This document shows positions 25,585 to 33,560 of a DNA stretch of 64,000 nt, one piece after another. The stretch lies in contig JAYGEX010000002.1 in NCBI GenBank assembly GCA_046582185.1, forward strand, positions 124,001 through 188,000. Direction: 5' to 3'. Within the stretch, counting starts at the first letter, position 1, and each line of letters begins with the position of its first letter. Origin of the DNA: GCA-002726655 sp046582185 (GTDB lineage Bacteria; Pseudomonadota; Gammaproteobacteria; Pseudomonadales; Azotimanducaceae). The notes beneath the pieces are model-generated. The model made no database searches. It was given only the letters and a program-made list of their open reading frames with translations, and had not been told where the DNA came from. A program made the position numbers and the translations under genes.

Positions 25585-26236
25585 CTAACTCACCATTCCG
25601 GAAAGAACTTCCTGTTCCTGTTTCAATCGATTCTTGACGAGATCCACGTTCAGGGTGTAATCAAGATAGCGGTTTATTTTAGGGTACTTGTCCGCATCCA
25701 GTTTGAAGTCGGCATACTGACCCTGAATAAAACAGGTCACAACAGCAATGTCGGCGATGGTCACTTGATTGTCAATTAATAATCCTTCTTCAGGGACTAT
25801 TGACTCAAGGTAGTCGAGCGCCGGTGGCAGTAGGTTGTCATAAATGTCCTGTACTTTTGCATCATCGGTCGGCTCGCCGAGGATCTTGGGATTTAGGAAT
25901 ATCTGCGAAAAGAGCCCGGCTAGAGCTGCTACCAATTTTGTGTCTGCCCATTCTTCTATCCAGGTGGCTCTGGCCTGTTCTTGTGGGTCATCCGGGTAGA
26001 TGGAATTTTCGGGAAATGCTTGATCAAGATACCTGCAGATAATGCTGGAATCCGGCGTTGTAAAACCATCGTGTTCAAGAACGGGGGATCTTGCCAAGGG
26101 GGCTGATTTCGCGAAATGCAGCATCGTCTGAACCAGGGAAGACAGGATTGATTTCGAAGTCCAGTTTTTTATATTCAAGGGTAAACAAAACCTTGCGAAC
26201 AAATGGGGACAGGGGTACGCCGTGGACTTTAAGCAT
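25585..26236 (-). pseudogene. Glutathione S-transferase, broken by a single-base frameshift
   Basis: Read from the ATG at 26236, the minus strand gives a normal GST start (MLKVHGVPLSPFVRKVLFTL, then ISPLGKIP). It runs into a stop just after the run of five C (plus strand GGGGG at 26083-26087). Removing one of these bases joins it to the frame PVLEHDGFTTPDSSIICRYL and the complete C-terminal helical domain up to 25585, about 216 residues in all. The downstream frame alone (25585-26202) therefore has a false N-terminus. The gene is either a recent pseudogene or contains a homopolymer sequencing error. All other conserved features are intact, so an error or a very young mutation is likely. Confidence 0.8.
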
Positions 26237-26370
26237 GAGTTTTCTCGCTAAACAGGATTTGATGGTGGAGACGCAGTATGTCTCTCATTGCAAAGCCGGG
26301 CAATGCCAGGTGAGGAATATTGTTTATTCCGGCGGTTCAGGAGTCCTGTATTAGAGATGAGCCTTTGTAA

Positions 26371-26500
26371 CTAGTGCTCGTCCAGAAATAGAAACCGCCG
26401 GTGTTACTTCCCTGGCGAGTGATTGTTTTATATAGCTAACAGATCTATAATTTTGCATATATTGTTCTAATTTGGCTATTTATGGACGGGAACTAACTAG
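26371..26500. mobile_element. MITE-like element, copy 1
   Basis: A 130-bp non-coding element bounded by CTAG on both sides. Its terminal inverted repeats are CTAGTGCTCGTCCAGAAATAG on the left and CTAGTTAGTTCCCGTCC plus ATAAATAG on the right (read inwards). Their cores differ at 2 of 15 positions. A second copy in the opposite orientation at 44733-44862 differs at only about six positions. No open frame is present, so it would need a transposase from elsewhere. The right CTAG provides the stop codon of the neighbouring mauG-like gene. Confidence 0.8.
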
Positions 26501-27606
26501 TGATGGTCGCCTATCGCCGTCTTTCTTGCATCAATGGCAAGAGTGAATGCCGAAGGGGAGGTGAGTGCATTCAGGAAGGCAACAAGCTGTTTGATTTCTT
26601 TTTCATCTAAAGTAAACGGCAATAATCTTTCATCTAAGCCTTCATTGATAATGCCGCCATGCATATAGAATTTAATGACCTCTTCCAGGGATGAAAGGGA
26701 ACCATCGTGCATATAAGGTGCGGTCAACTCGATGTTGCGTAAAGTAGGTGTTCGATACTTCCACCTGTCCGCAGGGTCACCGGTGACTTCATAGCGTCCG
26801 AGATCATTTAGGCCGTCACTGTCGAAGGTTTGTCTGGATTTCACCGATATCGTCTCCGAGAGTTGAATGATACTGGTCTCGCGAACGCTTGCTTTCATCG
26901 AGCGCTCGAATCCGATTCCTGTGTTGTGAAATTGATCATCGGTAAAATGGCGATTGCCGGATTCGATGGTGTGGCACTGCCCGCAACCATGTCGGTTAAA
27001 GAGCGCAAATCCCTGCTTCACATCATCGTTTACTGCGTCCTCGTCTTTGTCTGCGTTCCAACTATCAAATGGCGTTGCGACCGCGACAAGTGTGCGCTCA
27101 TAGGCAGCAATGGCTGTTCCGATGGTGACGATGGTGATGCCGTCGGCGTAGATTGAATTGAATACATCAGCATAGTCATCCAGATGACGTAGCCGTTCGA
27201 TGACAACACCGATAGAGACGTTACCCATTTCCCGATTGCTGAGCAGCGGTGACCAAACCTGATCTTCAAGCGTGAATTCACGACCATCGTGAAATAGAAC
27301 CTTTCGGCTGGCGACATTAAGGAGTGTTGGAGAATTTCGCTTAACGGTTCTGCCTTCAAAGCCAACCGGCGTTCTTAACTGGTTCTGGGCAAAACCCTGT
27401 TCGGGTATGTGACACATGCCACAGGAAAGTGTGCCATTTGCGGATAGGCGTCGATCAAAGAATAAGCGCTTGCCCAGGCTAATTTCAGGCATGTCTGCAG
27501 TATTTAGACCGATTCTTATTGCTGCAGTATCTGCTGCAGTAAGAGGTGTCCACAGGGTGCCAATGGTTAATATCGCAGCCATCAGCAATGTTAGTCGGTA
27601 ATGCAT
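26497..27606 (-). CDS. MauG/cytochrome c peroxidase-family dihaem protein
   Basis: Periplasmic dihaem c-type protein. Two haem-binding motifs are present, CGMCH (about residue 63) and CGQCH (about residue 205), after a signal peptide (MHYRLTLLMAAILTIG, start chosen at 27606). RNSPTLLNV, FHDGREFTLEDQV, YRTPTLRNIELTAPYMHDGS and FLNAL are typical of the CcpA/MauG family. It is divergent from the methanethiol oxidase gene. MauG-like proteins, together with SCO1/SenC, are reported next to mtoX and are thought to help mature the copper enzyme. Its stop codon TAG (26497-26499) lies in the terminal CTAG of the adjoining MITE, so the original C-terminus may have been changed by the insertion. Confidence 0.88.
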   Translation of the reverse strand: MHYRLTLLMAAILTIGTLWTPLTAADTAAIRIGLNTADMPEISLGKRLFFDRRLSANGTLSCGMCHIPEQGFAQNQLRTPVGFEGRTVKRNSPTLLNVASRKVLFHDGREFTLEDQVWSPLLSNREMGNVSIGVVIERLRHLDDYADVFNSIYADGITIVTIGTAIAAYERTLVAVATPFDSWNADKDEDAVNDDVKQGFALFNRHGCGQCHTIESGNRHFTDDQFHNTGIGFERSMKASVRETSIIQLSETISVKSRQTFDSDGLNDLGRYEVTGDPADRWKYRTPTLRNIELTAPYMHDGSLSSLEEVIKFYMHGGIINEGLDERLLPFTLDEKEIKQLVAFLNALTSPSAFTLAIDARKTAIGDHH

Positions 27607-27652
27607 AACGGTCTCATTCCAATCAGGTTGCAATGATATGCTTTAAATTACA

Positions 27653-27681
27653 TTATCGCAGCCAGCGGCGATTATTATAAT
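27653..27681 (+). promoter_or_regulatory. Possible sigma-70 promoter for the methanethiol oxidase operon
   Basis: A perfect -10 box TATAAT lies at 27676-27681 with a weak -35 (TTATCG, 27653-27658) at 17 bp spacing. It lies in the divergent region between the mauG-like gene and mtoX. The weak -35 suggests an activator may be required. Confidence 0.4.
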
Positions 27682-27751
27682 GGCTCTTGAGAAGCTAAGA
27701 TGTGAGCCGGCGCAACGATGATTGTAAAACGATGCTCAAACGGAAGGAAAG

Positions 27752-29086
27752 ATGATGAAGCGACTACTGATAATTCTAGGTTTAATGTTTCCCCTTGTTA
27801 CTTCTGCAGATGAAACATGCCTGTCACCATACATGGCGAAAATTGTAGGGCAGGAAGATTTCATCTACGTATGGACTCTTGGCGTGGAAGGCGTTGGCGA
27901 CGAACAAGATAAATTGGTTACCGTCTCAGTTAATCCCGACGCTGTGACCTATGGCAAGGTGATCAATAGCCTTTCCGTTGGCGGGCGAAACGAAGCCCAT
28001 CACTCTGGTTTGACCGATGACAGGCGTTATCTATGGGCATCAGGCCTGGATACCAGCAAGATATTCATTTTTGATATTCACACAGATCCAGCCAAGCCTT
28101 CGCTGCATAAAGTCATCGACGACTTTGTTTCCAAGTCCGGCGGTGTCGTAGGCCCCCACACTTCTTACGCATTGCCAGGCCGAATGATGTTAACGGGTCT
28201 ATCGAACAATATGGATCATGGCGGGCAGACTGGCATGGTCGAGTATACGAACGCCGGTGAATATGTCGCCACTCACTGGATGCCTAAAGATGGCGCGTTA
28301 AACGGTGCAGAAAAATCTGGCAAGTACGCAGATGGATATGGGTATGATTTACGGGCATTCCCTCGTAAAAATATCATGGTGACCTCTTCGTTCACTGGCT
28401 GGAACAATTACATGATGAATCTTGGTGTGATGATGGGCAGCCCGGAGGCCATGGCTAATTTTGGTAACACTGTGGTGATATGGGACCTCCATGCCCGCAC
28501 ACCAAAGAAGATCCTGGATGTCCCTGGTGCGCCGCTTGAAATCCGATGTGCCTGGGGCTCAGACAATGATTATTGCTTTACGACCACTGCTCTGACATCT
28601 GAAATCTGGTTGATTTATGAGGATGATGATAAGGCCTGGCAGGCGAAGAAGGTTGCCGACATCGGTGATGTTTCAAAGATACCACTGCCCGTTGATATCT
28701 CTATCACTGCCGATGACAAATTGCTCTGGGTGAATACCTGGAATGATGGCCTGGCTCGCCTGTTCGATATTTCGGACCCTCATAATCCAATACAAATCAG
28801 CCAGGATCAGATTGGCGAACAGGTCAATATGGTATCTCAAAGCTGGGATGGTAAACGGGTGTACTTTACCTCTTCATTGCTGGCCAACTGGGACAAACAA
28901 TCGTCCACTGGTGCGGACCTGCAGTATTTCAAGATCTATGAATTTGATGGCAAGAAGCTGGACCACCGCTTGACCCTGGATTTCATTGGTATGAAGTTAG
29001 GCTACCCTCATCAGATGCGCTTTGGCGCCTATTCACTCTATGGGATGAAAGCGCCACAAATGTCAAAACGGCTCAGTCAACGATAA
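27752..29086 (+). CDS. mtoX: Methanethiol oxidase / 56-kDa selenium-binding protein (SBP56) family
   Basis: SBP56-family protein. Bacterial members with this context oxidise methanethiol to formaldehyde, H2S and H2O2 in the periplasm using copper. The 444-residue product has a signal peptide (KRLLIILGLMFPLVTSADE) and the conserved family segments NEAHHSGLTDDRRYLWASGL, VGPHTSYALPGRMM, LSNNMDHGG, GYGYDLRAFPRKNIMVTSSF, WDLHARTPKKIL, PVDISITADDKLLWVNTWNDG and LGYPHQMRFG. The conserved His residues proposed as metal ligands are in HHSG, PHTS and PHQMR. The neighbours, a MauG-like protein divergently and SCO1/SenC 30 bp downstream, match the reported mtoX gene cluster. The name selenium-binding protein is historical. 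Confidence 0.88.
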   Translation: MMKRLLIILGLMFPLVTSADETCLSPYMAKIVGQEDFIYVWTLGVEGVGDEQDKLVTVSVNPDAVTYGKVINSLSVGGRNEAHHSGLTDDRRYLWASGLDTSKIFIFDIHTDPAKPSLHKVIDDFVSKSGGVVGPHTSYALPGRMMLTGLSNNMDHGGQTGMVEYTNAGEYVATHWMPKDGALNGAEKSGKYADGYGYDLRAFPRKNIMVTSSFTGWNNYMMNLGVMMGSPEAMANFGNTVVIWDLHARTPKKILDVPGAPLEIRCAWGSDNDYCFTTTALTSEIWLIYEDDDKAWQAKKVADIGDVSKIPLPVDISITADDKLLWVNTWNDGLARLFDISDPHNPIQISQDQIGEQVNMVSQSWDGKRVYFTSSLLANWDKQSSTGADLQYFKIYEFDGKKLDHRLTLDFIGMKLGYPHQMRFGAYSLYGMKAPQMSKRLSQR

Positions 29087-29116
29087 AAAATAATCGAGCT
29101 ATTTAGACCTACATCG

Positions 29117-29812
29117 ATGAAAGCGCCTGCTATTGTGCTGATGCTGGGCGTCTTTCTGCTTGGAGATGCCAGCCTTGCTTGCGCTGCGCCTCATCACCAG
29201 AAGGCAAGCAGGCTGGCGCCGGGCTATGGTGAACTTGAGTTTACACTGCCTGCGGTTGGCAGCTATTCATTGCCGGGCCTTGGCCTTGCTGAAGATGCGG
29301 AAGTACTTACCAGCCTTGGCCTTGAGGCGACCTTGCATGGCTTGATGGCAGGTAAGTTCACTCTGCTGAGCTTTATATTTACTCGATGTTCAGATGTAAA
29401 TGGTTGTCCGCTGGCATCCTTCGTCTTGGCGAAGGTTCAGGGGAGAGTTGCTGCCGATCCGATTTTAAAAGATTATGTGCGCCTGGTGAGCATTAGTTTT
29501 GACCCCGCGAACGATACGCCGGAAGTCATGGAGCAGTACGCCGAACACTTCAGGCAAACAGACGTTGACTGGGACTTTGTCAGTACCAGGACCGAGCAGG
29601 AGATGGCGGCTATTCTGGAAGCTTATAATCAATTCATCATCAAGGAATATGACGATGAAGGTAAGCTATTGGGGTCAATCTCCCATATGCTCAGGGTGTA
29701 CCTGATTGATAACGAGCATGAAATTCGAAACATTTATTCGGTATCATATCTGCATCCGGATACCGTCATTAATGACATTAGGACAATCGTCGCGAACCAC
29801 GCAGTGAAGTGA
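29117..29812 (+). CDS. SCO1/SenC-family copper chaperone
   Basis: Thioredoxin-fold periplasmic protein that delivers copper to metalloenzymes. The 231-residue product has a signal peptide (about 1-23, ending SLACA) and the sequence FTRCSDVNGCPL. The two cysteines are separated by five residues instead of the usual three of SCO proteins (C-x3-C). The distal His is in GSISHMLRVYLID. It follows mtoX by 30 bp and is very probably in its operon. Inference from context: it loads copper into the methanethiol oxidase. The expanded cysteine spacing occurs in SCO-like proteins associated with electron transfer, so a redox role is also possible. Confidence 0.82.
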   Translation: MKAPAIVLMLGVFLLGDASLACAAPHHQKASRLAPGYGELEFTLPAVGSYSLPGLGLAEDAEVLTSLGLEATLHGLMAGKFTLLSFIFTRCSDVNGCPLASFVLAKVQGRVAADPILKDYVRLVSISFDPANDTPEVMEQYAEHFRQTDVDWDFVSTRTEQEMAAILEAYNQFIIKEYDDEGKLLGSISHMLRVYLIDNEHEIRNIYSVSYLHPDTVINDIRTIVANHAVK

Positions 29813-29876
29813 CGCAACATATTGATGCAAGCACGTATGTATATTAAATATTGCGAATTTAAATAGGGGTAAAACA

Positions 29877-30230
29877 ATGAGTATCAAGAGAATTAAGGTC
29901 GGCCCAAGAATGAGCCAGGCTGTTGTTTACAACGGCATTGTGTCAACTGCTGGCCAGGTCGCTATAAATGCCAGTGGCGAAGATGCTGCTGCACAGACAA
30001 AGGACATTCTGAATTCAATAGATACGCTGCTCGATGAAGCAGGTACAGACAAGTCGAAACTACTAACGGCAACAATCTGGTTGGCGGATATAGCAGACTT
30101 CAGTGCCATGAATAGCATCTGGGATACCTGGGTGCTTGAAGGTAATACACCAACTCGTGCCTGTGTTGAATCAAAGCTGGCGGCGCCGCAATTCACTGTT
30201 GAAATTGCTGTGACTGCTGCTGTCGATTAA
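29877..30230 (+). CDS. RidA/YjgF family protein
   Basis: Small protein (117 residues) of the RidA (YjgF/YER057c/UK114) family, which hydrolyses reactive enamine/imine intermediates. YNGIVSTAGQVA, DAAAQTKDILNSIDTLL, TATIWLADIADFSAMN and TPTRACVESKLAAPQFTVEIAVTAA fit the subgroup with a short N-terminus, including the conserved Arg in PTRAC and the final Glu. A GGGG-containing ribosome-binding region precedes the ATG. It is 65 bp behind the SCO gene and may be part of the same transcript, though nothing shows a common function. Confidence 0.9.
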   Translation: MSIKRIKVGPRMSQAVVYNGIVSTAGQVAINASGEDAAAQTKDILNSIDTLLDEAGTDKSKLLTATIWLADIADFSAMNSIWDTWVLEGNTPTRACVESKLAAPQFTVEIAVTAAVD

Positions 30231-30345
30231 TACTGACTCCAATTAGAAATCTACTCATCTGAATCACTGATCTGAAAAAACGATCCGAAGCCGGAATCAG
30301 AGACTGGAGTCAGGACTTAAGCTCTGAAATTACACTGAGGTACAT

Positions 30346-31038
30346 ATGACATTACAAAATCCGTCAATTGAAGATGATTTGATCATTGAGCAAATCCAGA
30401 TCGGCCCCATGCAGAATTTTGCATATCTTGTTGGTTGCAAACGGACCAGGGAAGTCGCCGTAATTGACCCTGCCTGGGACATCGAAGGCCTGCTCGACTT
30501 TATTAATGAAAGAGACTACAAGTTAACAGCCGCTCTGGTAACGCACTACCATCCTGATCATTGCGGCGGCTCATTTGGTAATAACAATGTCAGCGGCGTT
30601 GCAGAATTGTTGGCGACTAATCCGGTGAAGATCTATGCCCATAAGTTGGAGGCCGTTGGCCTTAAAAAAGTAACGGGTATTTCCGACAGTGATATGGAGA
30701 AAGTGGAGTCTGGCGACAAACTGAAGGTTGGCGATATTGAGGTTGAGTTTTTGCATACCCCTGGGCATACACCGGGATCACAGTGCTTCAAAATAAAACA
30801 TACCCTGGTCAGCGGGGATACTTTGTTTATCGACGGCTGTGGCCGCGTGGACTTGCCCGGGTCCAATTCAGAAGATATGTACCACAGTATCCAGAAGCTG
30901 GCGGCACTTCCAGATGATACCCTGCTGCTGCCCGGTCACAATTATGGCCAGGTGCCCCATGCAACAATGGCGGAAACCAAGCGTATCAACACTTACATGC
31001 GCATCAAGGATCTGGATACCTGGAAGACCATTATGTAA
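30346..31038 (+). CDS. Metallo-beta-lactamase-fold hydrolase (glyoxalase II / persulfide dioxygenase-like)
   Basis: The 230-residue product has the whole metal-binding set of the MBL fold: THYHPDHCGG, HTPGHTPGSQCF, SGDTLFIDGCGRVDLPGS and LLLPGHNYG. The GDTLF...GCGR-D segment resembles the ETHE1/persulfide dioxygenase and glyoxalase II branch more than true beta-lactamases. It follows ridA by 115 bp. That gap contains degenerate repeated elements of the form CTGA-GAAT/GGAATCAGAG. Being near a methanethiol oxidase, which releases H2S, a sulfur-oxidising role is attractive, but this is inference only. Confidence 0.82.
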   Translation: MTLQNPSIEDDLIIEQIQIGPMQNFAYLVGCKRTREVAVIDPAWDIEGLLDFINERDYKLTAALVTHYHPDHCGGSFGNNNVSGVAELLATNPVKIYAHKLEAVGLKKVTGISDSDMEKVESGDKLKVGDIEVEFLHTPGHTPGSQCFKIKHTLVSGDTLFIDGCGRVDLPGSNSEDMYHSIQKLAALPDDTLLLPGHNYGQVPHATMAETKRINTYMRIKDLDTWKTIM

Positions 31039-31056
31039 TTGTCACAAGCAAGGCAG

Positions 31057-31092
31057 CCGGGCAAGGCTCACTTAAAAGTGAGCATTGCCCGG
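31057..31092. terminator. Convergent hairpin between the MBL hydrolase gene and asnS
   Basis: CCGGGCAA-G-GCTCACTT (31057-31073) pairs with AAGTGAGC-A-TTGCCCGG (31076-31092), a 16-bp stem with one mismatch and a very short loop. It lies exactly between convergent genes. Its right arm is also the last six codons of asnS, whose stop is at 31072-31074. It can stop transcription in both directions, although T-runs are weak. Confidence 0.7.
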
Positions 31093-32466
31093 TGTTCTTG
31101 GAAACGGAATAACATCCCGAATATTTTCCATACCGGTAACATAATTTAGCAAACGCTCGAAGCCCATGCCAAAACCCGCGTGGGGTACTGTTCCATAACG
31201 ACGCAGGTCCCGATACCACCAGAGCTCTTCCTTCATGAGATCATCGTCCATGCGAGCATCCAGCACGTCCAATCGTTCCTCTCTCTGGGAGCCGCCGATA
31301 ATCTCACCGATGCCAGGTGCCAGTACATCCATTGCAGCAACCGTATTTTCATCATTATTAAGGCGCATATAAAAAGCCTTAATGTCTTTGGGATAGTTCA
31401 TCAGGATGACAGGTCGCCCTACATGTTCTTCTGTCAGGAAACGCTCGTGTTCTGATTGCAGGTCGAGGCCCCACTTCACGGGGAATTCGAACTTCTTGTC
31501 GCAGGCCATCAGAATGTCAACGGCCTCAGAGTATTCCATTCGTTCGAACTGATTGTCGATTACCGAGCGAACCCGGTTAATCACTTCCTTGTCAATTCTT
31601 TGTTGGAAGAAAGCCATATCATCCTCACAGGAATCCAACACCTTTTGCAGAACATTGGTGAGCAAGTCTTCTGCGAGATCCGCCAGATTGTCCAAATCTG
31701 AAAACGCAATTTCGGGTTCAACCATCCAGAACTCCGCCAGATGGCGCGAAGTATTGGAGTTTTCGGCGCGAAAGGTAGGGCCAAATGTATAGACCTTGCT
31801 CATCGCCAGGCAGTAGGCTTCAACGTTAAGCTGGCCGGATACCGTGAGATAAGACTCTTTGCCAAAAAAATCCTGCTCAAAGTCCACCTGCCCATCTTTC
31901 ATCGGCAGGTTAGCCAGGTCCAGGGCGCTGACATGAAATAATTCACCGGCGCCTTCGCAATCGCTTGCAGTGATTAAGGGCGTGTTTATCCAATGGAACT
32001 CCCGTTCATAAAAGTAGTTATGGATCGCATTGGCGAGAGTTGTGCGCACTCGCGTGATTGCGCCAAAGGTATTGGTTCGGGGTCGTAAATGCGCAACCGT
32101 TCTTAAATATTCGAAAGTGTGGCGCTTCTTTGCAATCGGATAGGATTCAGGATCATCCACCAGCCCCACGACCACGACTTCAGTTGCCTGAATTTCAACG
32201 GATTGCCCCTTACCTTCCGATACAACCAGTTCGCCGGTAATTTCCACAGCGCAGCCGGTCGTTAAGGCGATGACCTCGGATTCATAGTTGTCCAACTCAC
32301 TTGGAACAACGGCCTGAATAGCATCAAAGGCTGAACCATCGTGTACAGCGACAAACGATATGCCGGCCTTTGAGTCTCGTTTGCTGCGGACCCAGCCGCG
32401 AACGGTAACGATCTCGCCGATCGCTACCTTGCCTTTGAGCATTGAAACAATAGAATTGACTGACAT
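31072..32466 (-). CDS. asnS: Asparaginyl-tRNA synthetase
   Basis: Class IIb aminoacyl-tRNA synthetase of 464 residues. The N-terminal OB-fold anticodon-binding domain is visible (VTVRGWVRSKRDSKAGISFV, and IQAVVPSELDNYE). The class II motifs are visible as well: motif 2 region YTFGPTFRAENSNTSRHLAEF with FWMVEPEIAFSD, and motif 3 GFGMGFERLLNYVTG. The C-terminus IRDVIPFPRTPGNAHF is the usual one. It is a single-gene unit, with a 266-bp spacer containing short duplications upstream. Confidence 0.97.
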   Translation of the reverse strand: MSVNSIVSMLKGKVAIGEIVTVRGWVRSKRDSKAGISFVAVHDGSAFDAIQAVVPSELDNYESEVIALTTGCAVEITGELVVSEGKGQSVEIQATEVVVVGLVDDPESYPIAKKRHTFEYLRTVAHLRPRTNTFGAITRVRTTLANAIHNYFYEREFHWINTPLITASDCEGAGELFHVSALDLANLPMKDGQVDFEQDFFGKESYLTVSGQLNVEAYCLAMSKVYTFGPTFRAENSNTSRHLAEFWMVEPEIAFSDLDNLADLAEDLLTNVLQKVLDSCEDDMAFFQQRIDKEVINRVRSVIDNQFERMEYSEAVDILMACDKKFEFPVKWGLDLQSEHERFLTEEHVGRPVILMNYPKDIKAFYMRLNNDENTVAAMDVLAPGIGEIIGGSQREERLDVLDARMDDDLMKEELWWYRDLRRYGTVPHAGFGMGFERLLNYVTGMENIRDVIPFPRTPGNAHF

Positions 32467-32687
32467 GGCAGAACCTGACGATTAAAGTGGCGATATAATA
32501 ACAAAGCAGACGTTTGTACACAGGATATATTGGGTTCGAACTTAGAATCAGAGGCTAGATTCAGAGCTTAGATATAAACCTGGATACAAGATCTTGGGTT
32601 CCAAATTAAGCAGCCCACTGGCCTGATCCTGTAGATAGCCATATCCAACAGAAAGTTGATACCATTAGGCGGAATTTATAGAGTCAT

Positions 32688-32724
32688 CAACGAAATAGAA
32701 AGTCATCAACGAAATAGAGAGACC
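32688..32724 (+). repeat. Short tandem duplication upstream of the hotdog-fold gene
   Basis: Two adjacent copies of AGTCATCAACGAAATAGA (about 19-bp period) immediately before the gene start at 32733. The stretch 32530-32690 before it also has echoing AACTTAGAATCAGAG / GCTAGATTCAGAGCTTAGAT words. I see no gene in 32467-32732. Confidence 0.75.
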
Positions 32725-32732
32725 TCAATATA

Positions 32733-33560
32733 ATGGCTGACCGACCGGAAAAAGAAATAGAGCACGAGATCGTGTGGAGAGAGCCGGAGGAGGGCTTTGA
32801 ATTCAAGCCAGACACGATAATCGTAACGGCAGAACATCAGCAAGAGAAACTATCCGCCTGTGGACTGGACGACGCACCATTTAATGGCTTTGTTGATGCT
32901 TCGTTTTATATCGGCATCGGCATTCATGCTGGCATCAACAGCGGCATTAGCGCAGAAGGCAACGTAAACATGTTGCAGTCCCTGACGCAGCATCGCCCGG
33001 TTCTCCTTGGGGAGGCACTCACCGTAAAGGGGCACATCAGGAAGATTACAGAAGTCCCCAGAGGTGTAACAGTAGATACTGAAGTGGTCTTTTATGGCGA
33101 AGATGGAAAGCCTGCAATCTCAGCCCCTAGAAGGTCGTTGAAGCCGGACCCCGCTAAAATCGGCTCGAAAGGGGCCGGTGAGCGACCAGCCCCGGTGATA
33201 GTAGATGTCAGCACTTTAGATTCGAATGGTCAGTACCAGCTAAGGCCTGAGAATGTGAAGCAGTATAGCTCCGAGGGAAACAGCATCCACTATGAAATGG
33301 ATGCTGCCAACAGGGCTGGATTCAGGGCGCCTATTATTGGCGGCGGCATGGGCGTGCACTACCTCTTGCACAGTTTATGGGAAAAGTTCAATCCCACATC
33401 ATTTGAATTGTCGATCTACTTTAGACGGCCTATATTTTGGGATGATGTGATTGAAGTTCGTGCTGATCCAACGGAAAATACATGGCGTGCCATTTGCCTC
33501 TCGAGAGATGACAAAGTGTTGACCGAAGCAAAGATCGACAAGCTAGAGTTTTTATCATGA
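32733..33560 (+). CDS. MaoC-like hotdog-fold protein
   Basis: The 275-residue product looks like a double-hotdog protein of the MaoC dehydratase-like superfamily. The N-terminal half carries LTQHRPVLLGEALTVKGHI. The C-terminal half has a hydratase-like motif (NRAGFRAPIIGGGMGVHYLL) and the usual end LSIYFRRPIFWDDVIEVRA. The typical Asp-His of the R-hydratase motif (D-x4-H) is not evident: MDAANRAGFRAPI has Asp but the expected His position is Arg. Catalysis is therefore uncertain. Its stop overlaps the next ATG by four bases (ATGA at 33557-33560). Confidence 0.7.
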   Translation: MADRPEKEIEHEIVWREPEEGFEFKPDTIIVTAEHQQEKLSACGLDDAPFNGFVDASFYIGIGIHAGINSGISAEGNVNMLQSLTQHRPVLLGEALTVKGHIRKITEVPRGVTVDTEVVFYGEDGKPAISAPRRSLKPDPAKIGSKGAGERPAPVIVDVSTLDSNGQYQLRPENVKQYSSEGNSIHYEMDAANRAGFRAPIIGGGMGVHYLLHSLWEKFNPTSFELSIYFRRPIFWDDVIEVRADPTENTWRAICLSRDDKVLTEAKIDKLEFLS

